Assembly (NCBI GenBank): GCA_004335835.1
Contig: RWJK01001447.1
Span: forward strand, 26,602-90,601
Direction of reading: 5' to 3'
DNA from: Scenedesmus sp. ARA3
Taxonomy: Eukaryota; Chlorophyta; Chlorophyceae; Sphaeropleales; Scenedesmaceae
DNA: 64,000 nt
Numbering within the stretch: the first letter of the stretch is position 1; every line of letters starts with the position of its first letter. Below the pieces are notes generated by a model, which had not been told where the DNA came from, made no database searches, and was given only the letters and a program-made list of their open reading frames with translations. This document shows, piece after piece, positions 23,580 to 35,741 of this stretch. Position numbers and translations under genes: made by a program.

Positions 23580-25073
23580 ATGAGCGAACAAGGCGAGGCA
23601 TGGCGCTCCAACCTTATCACGGACTCGGCTGCTATACAGCAGGTGGGGCAGCAACTGTCTACTGCAGCTGAAAGCAGCAGCAATATGGCACCGCGCTTGG
23701 ATCTCCAGCATACTTGTTTAATGCTGGTGTTCCTCGGTTTGGTCAGAACCTTCACGTAATCATTGTGCACAGAGGCAGCAACAGCAGCACCCACTGCTTT
23801 GACATGGCCACGATGGCATGTTGTGCTGCTGCTTCTGCTGCTGCAGCTGGCCCTGCAAGCCAAGCGTGTGGCAGTCTTGGGCATCAAAACCGAAGACAAG
23901 GTGGGCTGCTGCGCTGAAATGATGGTCATGCTGGTTGCTGAGGCAGCTTGTGGCACTGAACAGCAGATGTTGCCAGCACGCCAGCCAAGGGGCTGACCAA
24001 GTCGGCACCTGCAGGAAAGACCATAGCATAACAGTGCCATGCAGGTGGCATGGCAGTGTTGGGTGCAGAGCTACAGCAGCCGCCGCATTGCCTGTTTGGA
24101 CGTCAACAGTGCATCGCATCTGACTGATGGCCTGCTGCTGCATGCACTGTTGAGATGCACTCAGCATCGCGCTCAACCACCTGTTGACATGCTGTGGCGC
24201 TGCCATGTGCCGCATTGCTGCTCCAGGCCAGCCAACCAGCCTTCTTTGTGCCGGCCTACCTGCAGTCAGCGGGCGTTGAGGTGGTGCCAGTGCCTGTGTT
24301 CTACCCTGACGTGACCGACATCCTGGGGCAGCAGGTGTACAGAAAGGTGGCAGATGTGCCAGGTGGGCACACAGCAGCAGCAGCAGCAAATTGACCTCTC
24401 TGGTCTGTGCATGGACGGAAGCAATTGCAGTGCCTGGCTTTACCAGGCACTGCAATGGCTTGCAAGCAGCTGCATGATACAGCAAAGCATGAGACGGTTG
24501 CCCACCAGTGACATATAGACAGTGCAGCGCTTGCAAGCAGCTGCATGATACAGCAAAGCATGAGACGGTTGCCCACCAGTGACATATAGTGACATATAGA
24601 CATATATCCCCCTATGAGCCTCTCGTTGGCTCCCCCTATGAGCCTCTCGTTGGCTCCTGACTGGGGTTCCCACTCCTCGTTGAGTGGAGCATGTAATGTA
24701 ATGTAATGTAATATAGCGCTACGCTGCTTGCTGTGTGTCCACCAGCAGTTGCTGTGTTCAACGTGTGTCAAGCTAGGTTGTTGCAGCATCGAGTGCTGCG
24801 CTGCCTCACGCCGCGCCTGCCTGCCTGCCTACCTGCCTACCTGTGTGACTGTCTTTAGGCGAGATTGACATCGTGGATGTATTCCGCAAGCCCAGCGACA
24901 TTCCGCAGCATTTAGATGACATCATTACAGCAGCGCCCAAGGCAGTGTGGCTGCAGAGCGGCATACGCCACCCTGAGGCAGAGGAGCAGCTGGCGCGGGC
25001 AGGCATCAAGGTGGTCAGTGATAGGTGCCTCAAGGTGGAGCACCAGCAGGCGGCACTGCACAGCAAGATGTGA
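23580..25073 (+). CDS. CoA-binding domain protein (YccU/CoA_binding_2 type)
   Basis: Small Rossmann-fold protein of the family that binds CoA. Its cellular role is poorly known. Four exons in phase: 23580-23642, 23847-23900, 24227-24362, 24859-25073, giving 155 residues, close to bacterial YccU-like proteins. Motifs: NLITDSAAIQQ at the N-terminus, RVAVLGIKTEDK (strand 1 and loop, where bacterial homologues have VVGLS), PAYLQSAGVEVVPVPV, ILGQQVYRKVADVPG, IDIVDVFRKPSDIPQHLDDI, APKAVWLQSGI and the characteristic VVSDRCLKVEH. Intron 3 is unusual: it holds a perfect hairpin (24424-24456), a 61-nt direct repeat and shorter tandem repeats. Confidence 0.9.
24424..24456. repeat. Perfect 14-bp inverted repeat (hairpin)
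   Basis: ATTGCAGTGCCTGG, five-base spacer CTTTA, then CCAGGCACTGCAAT. Lies inside intron 3 of the CoA-binding gene, so it would be transcribed and could fold into a stable stem. Confidence 0.85.
24458..24655. repeat. Tandem repeats in intron 3 of the CoA-binding gene
   Basis: A 61-nt unit at 24458-24518 is repeated at 24529-24589 with no visible change. It is followed by GACATATA repeats and two copies of a unit of about 24 nt (CCTATGAGCCTCTCGTTGGC) around 24607-24655. TAATG repeats follow near 24690-24710. Confidence 0.85.
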
Positions 25074-28000
25074 GGTGTTTATCGTACGTTGCGGTGGCCT
25101 GTTGGCTGCTGTCGCATGTGTTTTGCCGAGATGCTGCTGCTTCAGATATAAGCATTGACGTGCAGCAGTGCTAGATGTTGTGCTTGCCAGGCTGGCTGCT
25201 GGTGGGGCATTAATGCTCACCAACATCGTTGGGTTGCAGCTGTCACTGAGCACGACACAGTGTGCCGCCATCTCTGCACTAGTATGTGCTTTGCACACAC
25301 TTCCCGTCATTGCAATACCATACCACTCCAGGCCGATCTGAACTCCTGCCATGGGCAGGGTATGGTTCTATCGGCCTTTAGCAGGTTATCAGGCGTTCTT
25401 GCAATATGCATGTGCTGCATCACAGTGAGTTGTGGTTGCAGCAATTCACCTTCATTGTAGCAGTGTTGGCATTGCTGAGTCAGCAGGCAGCCTTGCAGTT
25501 GTTCCATTCTTCCTCCTGTAAAGGACTGGGTGTCCCCAGGATGCATACCCTTGTTCGCGTGCACTTTTAAATTAGCTGATTTCTTGAACTCATGGTCGAC
25601 CTACATGCTCAACCCACAGCGCCAGCGCCTCATGAATTTGCGGTGCTGACAAGGCCTTACATGGGTGTGATATTGTTCGGCGGCATGTTGCATGCGTGGA
25701 GGCCACACTCACAGTTCTGCTGGGGTTCTGGCAGTGGGGCACATGAATGTGAGACGGTGTTGAGACGCATGCCAGTGTAGGGGCATTAACTCAGGCACAG
25801 TGTCACAATGACACTAGTGTCACAGTACTGTGGCATGGTACCATGCTCAAGGCAGCTGGAAGCTGGCATGCAGATCTGGATCAGTCTAGAGTGATGCATT
25901 GAGTGAGGAGTTGGAGCAGCTGCAGCAGCTGCAGCTCATCTGGGACGGGCCTGCCGGTTGATTTTGCAAGTATATGTTGATAGCACGGCCTTGTGCATCA
26001 GAATGTTGCAGTCGCAATGTAACAGGTAACAGGTTACACTCAACAGAAGTATAAGAAGAATTTCTGAAGACTGTCCATATATCGCCAAACCAGACACAGA
26101 GCACAGCAAGGCCAATTGTTGCCATGACAGGGGACTGACTCGAACCACACGCATTGGCATAGCAGAGGTGCATTGGCATATGCGATGCGCTGCTAGCACA
26201 AACAACGCTGCATCAGGTAGGACACTGCACTGTAACAACAGCGGAACTGCAAGAACAATACTGTTCACCACGTGCTGGTTCAACAGTATGAGGGACAAAT
26301 CATTTGTCTACAGTGTGGAAGAGCCTATCCCTCAACCTTGATCTGCTGACAAGGCCTTTTGCACTACACACAGCAATTCACCAGGGATGGCTCTCAAGGC
26401 ACTTGACAGCCTTGATACACACTACACCGTGTGATTGAGAGTGGCACACTGTTGTGACCACAGAAGTGGCACACCAGGACACTGGGCACATATCACTAGA
26501 TGCACAGCACAGCACGAAGTAACAGGGCACAGCATTTCACGTGTGCTTGCATGCGTGCACGATGCCTGCAGAACGCATCTGGGATTCCTCTCCTGCTGTA
26601 CACATGCATCTTCAACACAAGCTCGAACACACACAACCAGCTCCATGCAGCCTCATCCTGTTGCCTGCTGACTGCAGAGGTAGTAGGCCTCACTGGCTGG
26701 GCCTACGTAAGCACCCCTCACGTACTTTGGGTTGTAAACCTAACAGGGCTGTGATGACGTACGGGGGCACACTATGCTGACTACATTGCCTGCAGCCCTG
26801 GCTACAAAGCCTGGTGCCCCAGTGCTTCAGTGCTGACGGCTGAGCTGCACAGCCGAAAGGAATGACATCTGCCACCGCTGCACAAGCAATCGTACCACAT
26901 AGGCATGCTCACCTGCGCTAGCCTTACTCGCACACTCCACACACACACCAGCTGTTTGCGCATGTTGCATGAGGATGCATGCACGAGGCTGGTGCCAGCA
27001 TAGCTATAACAATGCAAGTTTTTAGGTTCATGTGAAAGCTTGTCAAATGCGCAAGCGACAAGCGTCAGGATGCGTTGCTGAGCCATCACACAAGCGCAAG
27101 CAGCCATTGAAACAGTGCACGCTCAGGCCGCAGTGGCAGCTGCAGCGCATGCTTAATGCTGCTGCCTGCGCGCAACACGCCATGCAGCACATGCTTGCAA
27201 TCGTGATGCTGGACATGCCACCCGCATGTTGGCAAAGCACAGCGCAGGCACACCCGTCGCCACGCCAAGCACAGCCGCACCGCAGCTTCCATTTCATTTC
27301 ACAAACCAAGAGGCATCTGCCTACAACACAATGCATGCCGCACAGCAGGCTGGCGAATGGGCCGCACCCTGCAGCTGTGAGCAGCAGGCGCGTGCATTCG
27401 CGCAGCCGTCAAGACATGCTCAAGCAGCAGAGGCAGCTAGCCCAGGCAGTACGCTGCCTGTAACTGCATCATAGTACATTACACCGACACGCAGATGAAA
27501 CCACAGAGACAAATTCACCTGTGCATGGTTCAAATCGGCTGAAAGAATGACAGAACTCATGCCACAACGCACAGCGAGTAGCAACCTCTCATCCACTACT
27601 GCACTGCATGCAGCATGAGTGCACGCCTGCACAACCACAGCCAAGCAGCACACCACTCCGCATGCCAGCTGTCAGCAGCAGAGTACGGCACCTGCAGCTG
27701 CCGCCAACCATCTGTGCGGCTGCAAGCTGCCTTGCACTGGCACCGACACGCGCTGCGCCAGCTGTACCCTTGATGGATGGTCTGTGGAGAGGCATGCCCT
27801 CCCCACAGACATGTGCTGGAGCATCTGCGCAGCAGTTGACACCAGCTCACCACTCGATGGTGCACTCCTCGTCAACATCGCCGCAGGTCTCCACACCCTG
27901 CTTGCTCCTGCATTAGCACGGCACGCACGAGCCGCGCAATGGTAGTCAGCAGCTGTGCACTTGCGCTACGACACCAAGCTGCCAAGCACAGCTAAAGGTT

Positions 28001-28150
28001 GTCTGCTGTTATGTACAATGGAAACTCTCGGCTGGGCAACAGCTGCAATAAGACTGCAAGAGAGCGACTGTCATGCGCTACGCCTTTGCAGTCGCTTTGC
28101 AGCCGCAACTGGCTGCTGCAGCAACTCAAGTCCGTGATCAAGCGACCTGC
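25074..28150. other. Three-kilobase region without a supportable gene
   Basis: I find no recognisable protein on either strand. Open frames are short and of mixed register. Two perfect 14-bp palindromes sit at 25809-25822 and 25833-25846. On the minus strand, 27851-27907 reads SKQGVETCGDVDEECTIEW between a TGCAG acceptor and a GTGAGC donor, and about 27490-27640 reads ACSAVVDERLLLAVRCGMSS. These may be exons of an unidentified minus-strand gene, but I could not link them in phase. Confidence 0.4.
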
Positions 28151-31100
28151 TCACATGTTCACGCGCTTTGCTGCGATGATGCCGTCCAGTGCATTGCCCA
28201 GGCTGATGCGGTTGGCAGACAGGAACTCGTACAGCACTGCAGCAGCAGCAGCATACAGGCAGGCAGCACAGCAGGTCAGTGGCGAGGCCACAGCAATTTT
28301 CCTGCAAGCCGTCTGCGCCACGTGCACTTGGCAATGCATCGCGCTACCAACAGAAACCGTGCAGCCAAGGCAGCAATGCAACCAAGAGCTGTGCAGATGC
28401 CTTCAGACCAAACCGCTTCATCTGTCAGTAGTCACGTAGCAAAAGCATCAGACCATGTGTCAACACACGAGCATCTGCCACAACTCGGCTACCCCTGCCT
28501 CAGGTGTGTGATCAACACGGCACAGCAACGACAAGAGACGCAGCATGGCATCACGGCTGCATATGCACCAGTAACATGCTGCTGCTGCTGGCAATGCACA
28601 GGTGAATACGAGGCTATGCCAGCACAACTGCCCGCCCGCCACTCACTGTCCACCAGCTTGTTGAGCAGCGGGATCTCCATCAGGTCCACTGCCCAGCCCA
28701 GCCCCACGGTGCCAAACAGCAGGCGCAGCGCATCCGTGCCCTGCAGCACGCGGCCGTCCGGCTGGATGGCGTGGATGGTCTCCATGGCCTCATCATACTC
28801 AATGCCCATGTTGGCCTGCGGGTGACAAACAGGGTGAGACACGAGATCATGCTGTGATTTCAGGCGATCAGCACGGATGTATTGTGCATACAATATACTA
28901 CGAGACGTGCAGGTACATGACCGCGTCATTTGGTGACAGGACATGCCCAGGTGATGCAGCTGAGGTCATCAAGCTGGCAGGTGTGCTGGCCAACGCTAAG
29001 CTGCTGCCTGCATTGCGCACAAACTCTCGGCATGAGCAGCTGCAGATGCATTGCTGGCAGCAAGCAATTGCAACGCAACAAGCGTCCTGCTGGCAGTCCT
29101 GTCATAACAGCGCATCCTGCTGGCAGTCCTGTCATAACAGTAGCTGCTAACCAGCTACAGCTGCAGCCTGCTCTCACCAGTGGGTCATAGTATGGGTCTG
29201 CAATCGGGCACACACCACAGCAGTGGCAGAGAAACAGCGTCACTTACAGGCCTAAACAACAACGTGCATGCAACACAAGCACACATGCAGTAAGGAGGAG
29301 CTGCTGCTGACCATGCAGAGGCTGATCACTGGCCAACTTCCGATGCTCCACACTTACAAAACATGCTGCAAACTGCCGCCGCTCGACTGCTGCTGCTGGG
29401 GCCTGCCGGCGGCACCGCACCTGAGATGTCGATGAATGAGATGCGCCCCGAGCGCTTGTCCTGGCGCTCCAGCACTGCCTTGAGGCTGCGGCACATCGCG
29501 CAGTCGCCATCGTACAGGTACTTCACAGCCCTGCAGCCAGACACATAACACAGCACAGCCAGGTCAAGGCAGCGTGGTTACAGCTTGCTGCCCAGACTGT
29601 CCCACCAAGCAGGCTAACAGTCATGCAAGCAGGCTAACAGTCATGCAAAACTTCAACTCCAACCGGCAACACTTGCTGGAGGCGGTGCGCTGTGCTGGTG
29701 TAGGTGCAGATTGCAGCCTGTGGTGCAATTCGTTATGCCAGCCCATGACTCACCATGTAGCTGCTACGCCAGTGCCAGTTGCCATTGCGTCCTACAAAGC
29801 AGCACGCAAGCAAACCAACGTCGTCAGTGCGGGCTTTCTCATGCCGCTGCTGCTTGCGGTGTACTGCTCGCCCTACAACAACAGTTCCACACATTCTGAG
29901 CTGCGGCATCACATGCAGCTGCTGCTAATCCTTGAGCAGCACAGCTCAACCCCCTGCACATGCTGCTGTGCTGCTGCTTGGCCAGCTACAAGTGTGGCCC
30001 AGGACGGATGCTGCCTCCAAGCTGCTACAGCTGCTGCTGCAAGGTGCTGCTACTCCAGCTGGCGTGAGCTGCTTCTGCTTATTGCATGCTGCGGCTCCAG
30101 CTGCTGCCAGCGCTCTGCTGCAGCCTCACCCGCTCCTTCTCCAGGAACTCCTCGTAGTCCTCCTTGAACAGCGGCTTGAAGATGTCAGACCGAGACAGCA
30201 GCCTGCAGGAACATCCACCAAGCATGTCAGCAACAAGCACAACAGCAACAAGCACACCAGCAGAGCAAGTATCGGACCGCGGCAGCAGGCTGCAGGGACA
30301 GCAGGCAGCACAGGGCAATGAGGAGCAGCTGCTGTGGCCGGCACGACTGAGAAACACAGATCAAGCCAGACTCAAGCAGCCTCCACCATGCCCAACACTG
30401 GTGCCAGACGGCCACACATCGTCAAACTGCGCATTGCTGCAAGCAAACATGCGCGATTCCGCCATACCAAAGCATCCCAGGCTGCATGTCATGTCCAAGC
30501 AACGCACACTGCAATGCATGATTGCCCTGTGCAACAATGTGTGCTGGCAGCTGCACCCCGCTGCACCCCGCTCACCCAAGCGCCTTGCCGTTGCCATCAA
30601 CCACAGGCAGCCGCCGGATCTTCTGCTTCAGCATGATCTTTGCTGCGTTGCGCACAGAGACCTTGGGCCCAACTGTCACTGCTGGCGAAGTCATGTGCTC
30701 CTCCACAAGGTCCCGTAGGGAGCCCTCCGCGCGGCGCACACGGATGATGTCCTGCAAGCAGCAATACATGCAGCAGTGTCAGTTGGTTGACACTGCATAC
30801 TGCTGCTTCGCAGATGTCCTGCAAGCTGCATCTGCCGACGCTGCCTGGACAACGCTGCGGTGGACATGCAGGCCAACAGAGCACGTGCCCCAGCAAATCT
30901 GCAGGCTGTTGAATAGTAAGCGCTCATCACAGTACAACTGCTGAGTTTGGCGTTAGTGACTTTGACTGTGAGCATGGCAGCGCCTTGCCTTGCCGCAAGT
31001 GCCTGCAAGCACATGTGCTGGGTGATGCTGTGCATGTTGAGTGGCGGTTGCAGTCGGTTGCGTGCTGCAGCAGCAACCATGAGCTGCAGAGTTGTCCAAT

Positions 31101-31634
31101 GTGATACACACCTTTCGGCTGATGACACCAATGACACGGTTGTTGACATCCACCACAGGCAGGCCTGACGCCTTGTTCAGCTTGGGGATCAAGTCCTCCA
31201 GGCGTTCAGTTGTCTTGGCAGTCAGCACGGCATCAGCACTGAGCATGAGGCCTGCAGGTCACGTACGTGCATAGTATGTGACATCCAGCGTGCAATAGCA
31301 GGCGTTGCTGGCATCATCCAGCCGAAATTGACTGATGTCAGCTGCTGCTGTGGGGTCAGCTCCATGCACCCAGCCCACCTTCTACGTAACCATGGGGGCA
31401 GTTATCAACATCAGCAGGCAGAAGCTCCTCGTAATCAAACGATGCATATCCTGCTGACGTAGCGCGTGCTACTAGCAGCGACTGCGTGTACTGTGCCTGC
31501 TTCAGCTCCTCTGGCCGCGGCACTGTCGCTAGCTTGCGCACTGCACTACGCTGCACCCGCTGCACCGCAACTATGCTGCGGTTACTATTGCTTATCCTAT
31601 TGCAGGCAACACGTTGCTGTTGCGACAGCAGCAT
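28151..31634 (-). CDS. CBS-pair protein fused to a DCC/DUF393 thiol-disulfide domain
   Basis: Nine exons in phase: 31634-31379, 31251-31112, 30751-30576, 30202-30130, 29791-29754, 29530-29421, 29197-29178, 28815-28647, 28236-28151, giving 355 residues. The N-terminus is Arg/Ser/Gln-rich, like an organelle transit peptide. Two CBS domains follow (LMLSADAVLTAKTTERLEDL ... SGLPVVDVNNRVIGVISR, and HMTSPAVTVGPKVSVRNAAK ... IRRLPVVDGNGKALGLLSR), resembling plant CBSX proteins. The C-terminal half is a DCC domain: VKYLYDGDCAMCRSLKAVLE with CxxC at about 238/241, ISFIDIS, GIEYDEAMETIHAIQPDGRV, LGWAVDLMEIPLL. The linking exon (29791-29754, 38 nt) keeps phase from the CBS exon to the DCC exon. Alternatively these are two genes: the CBS reading frame can also stop at TAA 30081-30079, and the linking exon holds an ATG (MATGTGVAATW). 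A 20-nt microexon (29197-29178) is required by the DCC alignment. Confidence 0.8.
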
Positions 31635-32093
31635 CTTTGCGTTGATGAGCAATGTGCAAAGATCAGTGGACCGGACAGCGAAATTGTGAACGTTGTCAAC
31701 CAATTGATGGTGTCATAGGCGTAGCCATCATACGTGCATGGCATGGTAGCGCCCGGGCCGGGCATGTTAGCCGTCGGTCAAGCTGCACAGCAAGGTGGTG
31801 ATCATGCCGTTGGGTGATGACCCTGGATGCGACCGGCATTGACCAATGCGTAAGCTGCTTTGGCAGTGAATAGACCGTAGTGGACGCATATGTAGAGTTG
31901 TTGCACGTGCTATGCCCGGTCACCTGCAAGCTAGCAGAATTGGCACACTCTGGGCTTGGGCACATGTGTTGCAGGCACACAATAATTGCGCCTGGGCCGG
32001 GCCACATTGAGCACAGAGTGACACATACACATCATGCTGTCCTTGCATGCCATGGTGCACGCTCAACTGCAACCTTCTGCGTTGCTCACTGAT
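31635..32093. other. Intergenic region upstream of the CBS-DCC gene
   Basis: Lies between two minus-strand genes and should hold the CBS-DCC promoter and the 3' UTR of the TPR/oxygenase gene. No other feature seen. Confidence 0.35.
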
Positions 32094-32631
32094 TCAAAAA
32101 CCCTGGTAACAAACGTCGTACGAAGCTGCTGCTGCCGCCGTCTTGCCCCTGACGGGCTGCCACACGCTAGAAACGGGCACTACGCACTGCACTGGCACAG
32201 GATGGCAGCTGCCCCAGCCATCTGCTCTGGCTGCCAGCGCCTTGGGCCACTCCAGGCTGCTGCTGCTGTCTGCACCAACAGGTGGCATGTGCATGCAAGC
32301 GCCAACGCCTGTGCCTGGCGGCGTCCTGCGTGAATGTAGTTCAGGAACAGGCAACACTTGCGACACACGGCTTCCAGAGCGGACCATAGGCAGCAGCTAC
32401 AGCGTGTAGTTTATCACTGCACAGGGCTGCCAAGCACACCAGCGTCACATGCAGCTCCTGCTGCAACGTCTGTGCGGGCACAGGCCCCACAAGACAGTGC
32501 TGAGCTCAGCGGCTCGCCTGACCTGCTGGTGCCTGCAGGGAAGCTACAGCTGTAAAAGGACGAATTTATACGGCTCCAGCATCCCGAAGGACCTTGGTAA
32601 ATGCATAGCTGCGCACAGCTATAGCTGTCCT

Positions 32632-32727
<96 letters not shown>

Positions 32728-35727
32728 GCAGCAGCGCCCCACCTGCACTTGAGCTCCTTCCAGAAGGCCATCATGAGCGTGGTGCGCCGCCCATCAGCTG
32801 CAGGAGCCGGGCCCCTGCCAGGGATGACCCCTGCACAGCAGCCAGGCCAGCACAGCAGCTGCATGCTTAGCAATATCTCAGCAGGGCTGCATCTCAGCAG
32901 CGGCCAAAAACACAACAGTGCTATCTAGCAGCGCACCCCAGTGCAGCTCAATGGCAAGACGGTTGACTGCAATGCTTCCATTGCATTGCAGATGAAAGTT
33001 CTCAAAAGACACAGCTGCAGTTGCTGGGTGGTGCAAGGTCTCACCGTGCAAGTACTTGCCATCAAACATTACAAAGCGGTTGGTGGCAGGATATGCCAGC
33101 CAGCCTTTTGTCGCCAGTGGGCCACCCAGCAGCTGGTCAGTCACCAGTGTCGGGCCTCCAACAAAGGGCTGCTGTGCTTGCTGCTGCTCTGCTGGGATGC
33201 TGTTCAATGCTGCTGCATCTGGTGCATCTGGTGCATCCTTATTGATGCTGCTGCTGGTGCTGCTGGCGCTGGCTGTGTTGCGTGCCAGGTACAGCACGCT
33301 AGTGAAGATAGGGTTGCGCACGCCGCCCTGCCCTTCATCGTCGCTGTCATAATGCAGCTGGTGACCTGCACATGTGCAACGGCGCAACAGTCATTGGTGC
33401 CATCTCGGTACATAGGGCTAACACAACTTGAAGCAGACTTCACAGAGCCGCAGCAGCCTGCAGAGCTCAGTTACAGTGCAGTAACAGCATGTTGTGCATT
33501 GTGTGGCATCAACTCCAATGTGTTGTTGGTGTCTTTACATACAGCCTGCAGGACATCTTGCTTGTCAATCTACTAGATACCAACACGCTGCTGCTGCTGC
33601 TGACTCACCTGAGCTGTGGCGTCTGCAGTGAGCCCAGAACTCAGCGTACTGCGCACCAGCCGCTGCTGGGCAGTACTCCAGCGCAAGCTGCCGCAGGTGG
33701 TGCGCCAGCTGGTGCATGCTGCTGCTCTGCGGCTCATCCTGCAGGGCGTATGTGTATGTGTATGTGAACAGTATGTCATGAACACAGCGTGGTGAGGCCA
33801 GTGGTGGGGTCAGTGCAGGCTGGCTGACACAAGGTTCTGCGCAGTGGCATACAGTCGCACACTACAGATGTGTGAGTGCTGCGATTGATTGGCGGTGCCT
33901 GAAGAAAAAGATGAGACTCAGACCATGCATGAGCAATTCAGTGTAATAATGCGCCGCAGAGCTGTCCCTAAAGGCAGCTAAGGCTTCAGTAACGAGAATG
34001 GCAGCTGGCAAAGCAATCATAGCTGCCCCAAACACACTCACAAGCCTGAAGAAGTAGCTGAAGTAGCCGACACGGCCGTAGCTGTGCTCGCGCCAGAAAG
34101 GCGCAGCAGGCGCAAACACCTGCTGCAGGTGCAGCAGCAGCTGCTGCGGCAGCGCAGCGTCAAGCACCTGCAGCAGGAAGTCGCTGGCGCCGCCCTGACT
34201 GCTCTGTTCTGCTGCTGCTGTTGGTGTGCTGCTGGGCAGTGCATACTGCAGCACCTGCGTGCATGGCACAGGAGGTCTGCTTGTCACATATTTATTGTCC
34301 AAACTCAGATATTACAAGCCCTGTGGCCTGCAGCAAGCCACGGGTCATACAAGCATCAGGATACGGCTTGCCTTATGCTGCGTTGCTTCTTCATTCAACT
34401 TTGCCTCACCTCACTCGACAGCCTGAATTTGAACCCTAACGCCGCCAGATGCACTGCAGCCTGCGCTTCCCGCCCAGACTGGCACAGCAGCATGGCCAGC
34501 GCTGAGCGTGCGGCATCAGCAGCCTCTGCCTCTGCTGCACACGCCTTGTTGCTTTCAAGCAGCAGGCCGTCTTGCTGTCCTGCAAGCTGCTCTGCTGCTG
34601 CTATTGCCCGCTGCAGGTGTGCCTCAGCCTGCTGCAGCTCATCCTGTGATGCTGCACTGGCCTTGAGCACCTGCAGGGCAAGTACAAGTGTGCCATTTGG
34701 CAGGCACACACCATGGTGATGCCAGCAGTGCCACAACTCAAGCCTGCAGCTAAAGACATCACCAAATGCGCCCATACAGCTGCCTGCTTTGTGACGAAGA
34801 TCTTCAGTTTGTCACGGTTTGATTGCACAAACTGGGCTGGCGCCAGTGCTGCATCCCCCACAGCCACTGATTCTGCATGCAAGCATGAAAGTCGCAGGAG
34901 CGGTGGTACCTGACCGCACCTGCCCCAGAGCACTATGGGCTGCCACGAAGCGTGGGAAGTACTTCAGGCTGTGCTGCAGCTGTTGCACTGCCTCCTGCAG
35001 CCTGTCCTGCCGCCTGCAGGTAAACACCCAGGCCAGCCGCAGGGCAGAGGGCACACAGTGCCATGTAGGTTTGGATTCAGGTTGCACTTGCACATGAGCC
35101 GTGCAGTTCAGTGACAGGCGCAGGCACAGCGGCCGGCTTCCACATGCTGCCACCCCAACACCTTGCAGGAACGAGTTGCAAAGCATGCCAGCAGCGCAGT
35201 GCAGCTGCCAGCTATGCTGCATGTTCAACGCTGTGCCTAGGTGGCAATGCCAGCATATGAGTGCTAGGTGTTGTCGTCCGTACTTGCCACCTTGTGCACA
35301 GCTGCGCCAGCAGGCACATGGGGCACGAGCCTGCAGTTCACCTGTACAGCAGCCCCAGCTGCAGGTGGGTTGAGGCCAGCAGGAAAGCCGGCTCATCTAG
35401 GCACAGCTCCAGGTCCAGCGAGTGTGCAGCTGCAGGGAAGCGCACGAAGTAGACAGCGAGCAAAGACATGCAGGAGCAGAGCACACGCTGAGGTGAGGCA
35501 GACGTCTGCTGATGGCTGTATGGTGCATCATAGGGGTGAGACATCAGCTGCATCAGTGCCAGCCAGGCCGAGCAGGGCAGCTGGCAGGTGCAGCTGGCTG
35601 CTGCCTGACGATAGCCTGAGCATGGTCGCACGCGTGGCATGCTGCAACTGGTGTTGAATGCTGGCTGCTGACTGCAGCTGCAGCTTGCCGTAAAGCAGCG
35701 TCTAGCAGCACTGAGTGCGCTGAGCAT
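32094..35727 (-). CDS. TPR-repeat protein with C-terminal 2OG-Fe(II) oxygenase domain (5' end uncertain)
   Basis: Supported exons in phase: (up to 35727)-35342, 35013-34920, 34670-34410, 34254-34042, 33738-33609, 33365-33045, 32830-32743, 32325-32094. The N-terminal part has TPR-like helices (LASTHLQLGLLYRRQDRLQE, AVQQLQHSLKYFPRFVAAHS, ELQQAEAHLQRAIAAAEQLA). The C-terminal half is a 2OG-Fe(II) dioxygenase: FWREHSYGRVGYFSYFF, the HxD motif in GHQLHYDSDDEG, SVLYLAR, GGPTLVTDQ, the distal histidine in MFDGKYLHGVIPGRG, and the 2OG arginine in GRRTTLMMAFWKE. The last exon (GVGACMHMPP ... LEWPKALA ... YDVCYQGF) fits this family. An alternative acceptor at 32630 just after a CTG tract would end the protein at TAA 32566. 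The substrate is unknown. The first exon or exons were not resolved. Confidence 0.8.
32633..32727. repeat. (CAG)~31 tract next to a donor site
   Basis: Longest pure triplet tract in the window, about 31 units. On the coding (minus) strand it is (CTG)n beginning about 15 nt after the donor of the exon ending at 32743 and ending in CTGCAG at 32630, which is itself a usable acceptor. Confidence 0.95.
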
Positions 35728-35741
35728 GGCAATTCCACTAC

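Noticed and set aside
24873..25073. Separate small gene starting at the ATG 24873
   Set aside because: It is the last exon of the CoA-binding gene. The acceptor TTTAG at 24858 joins upstream exons in phase and completes the family domain.
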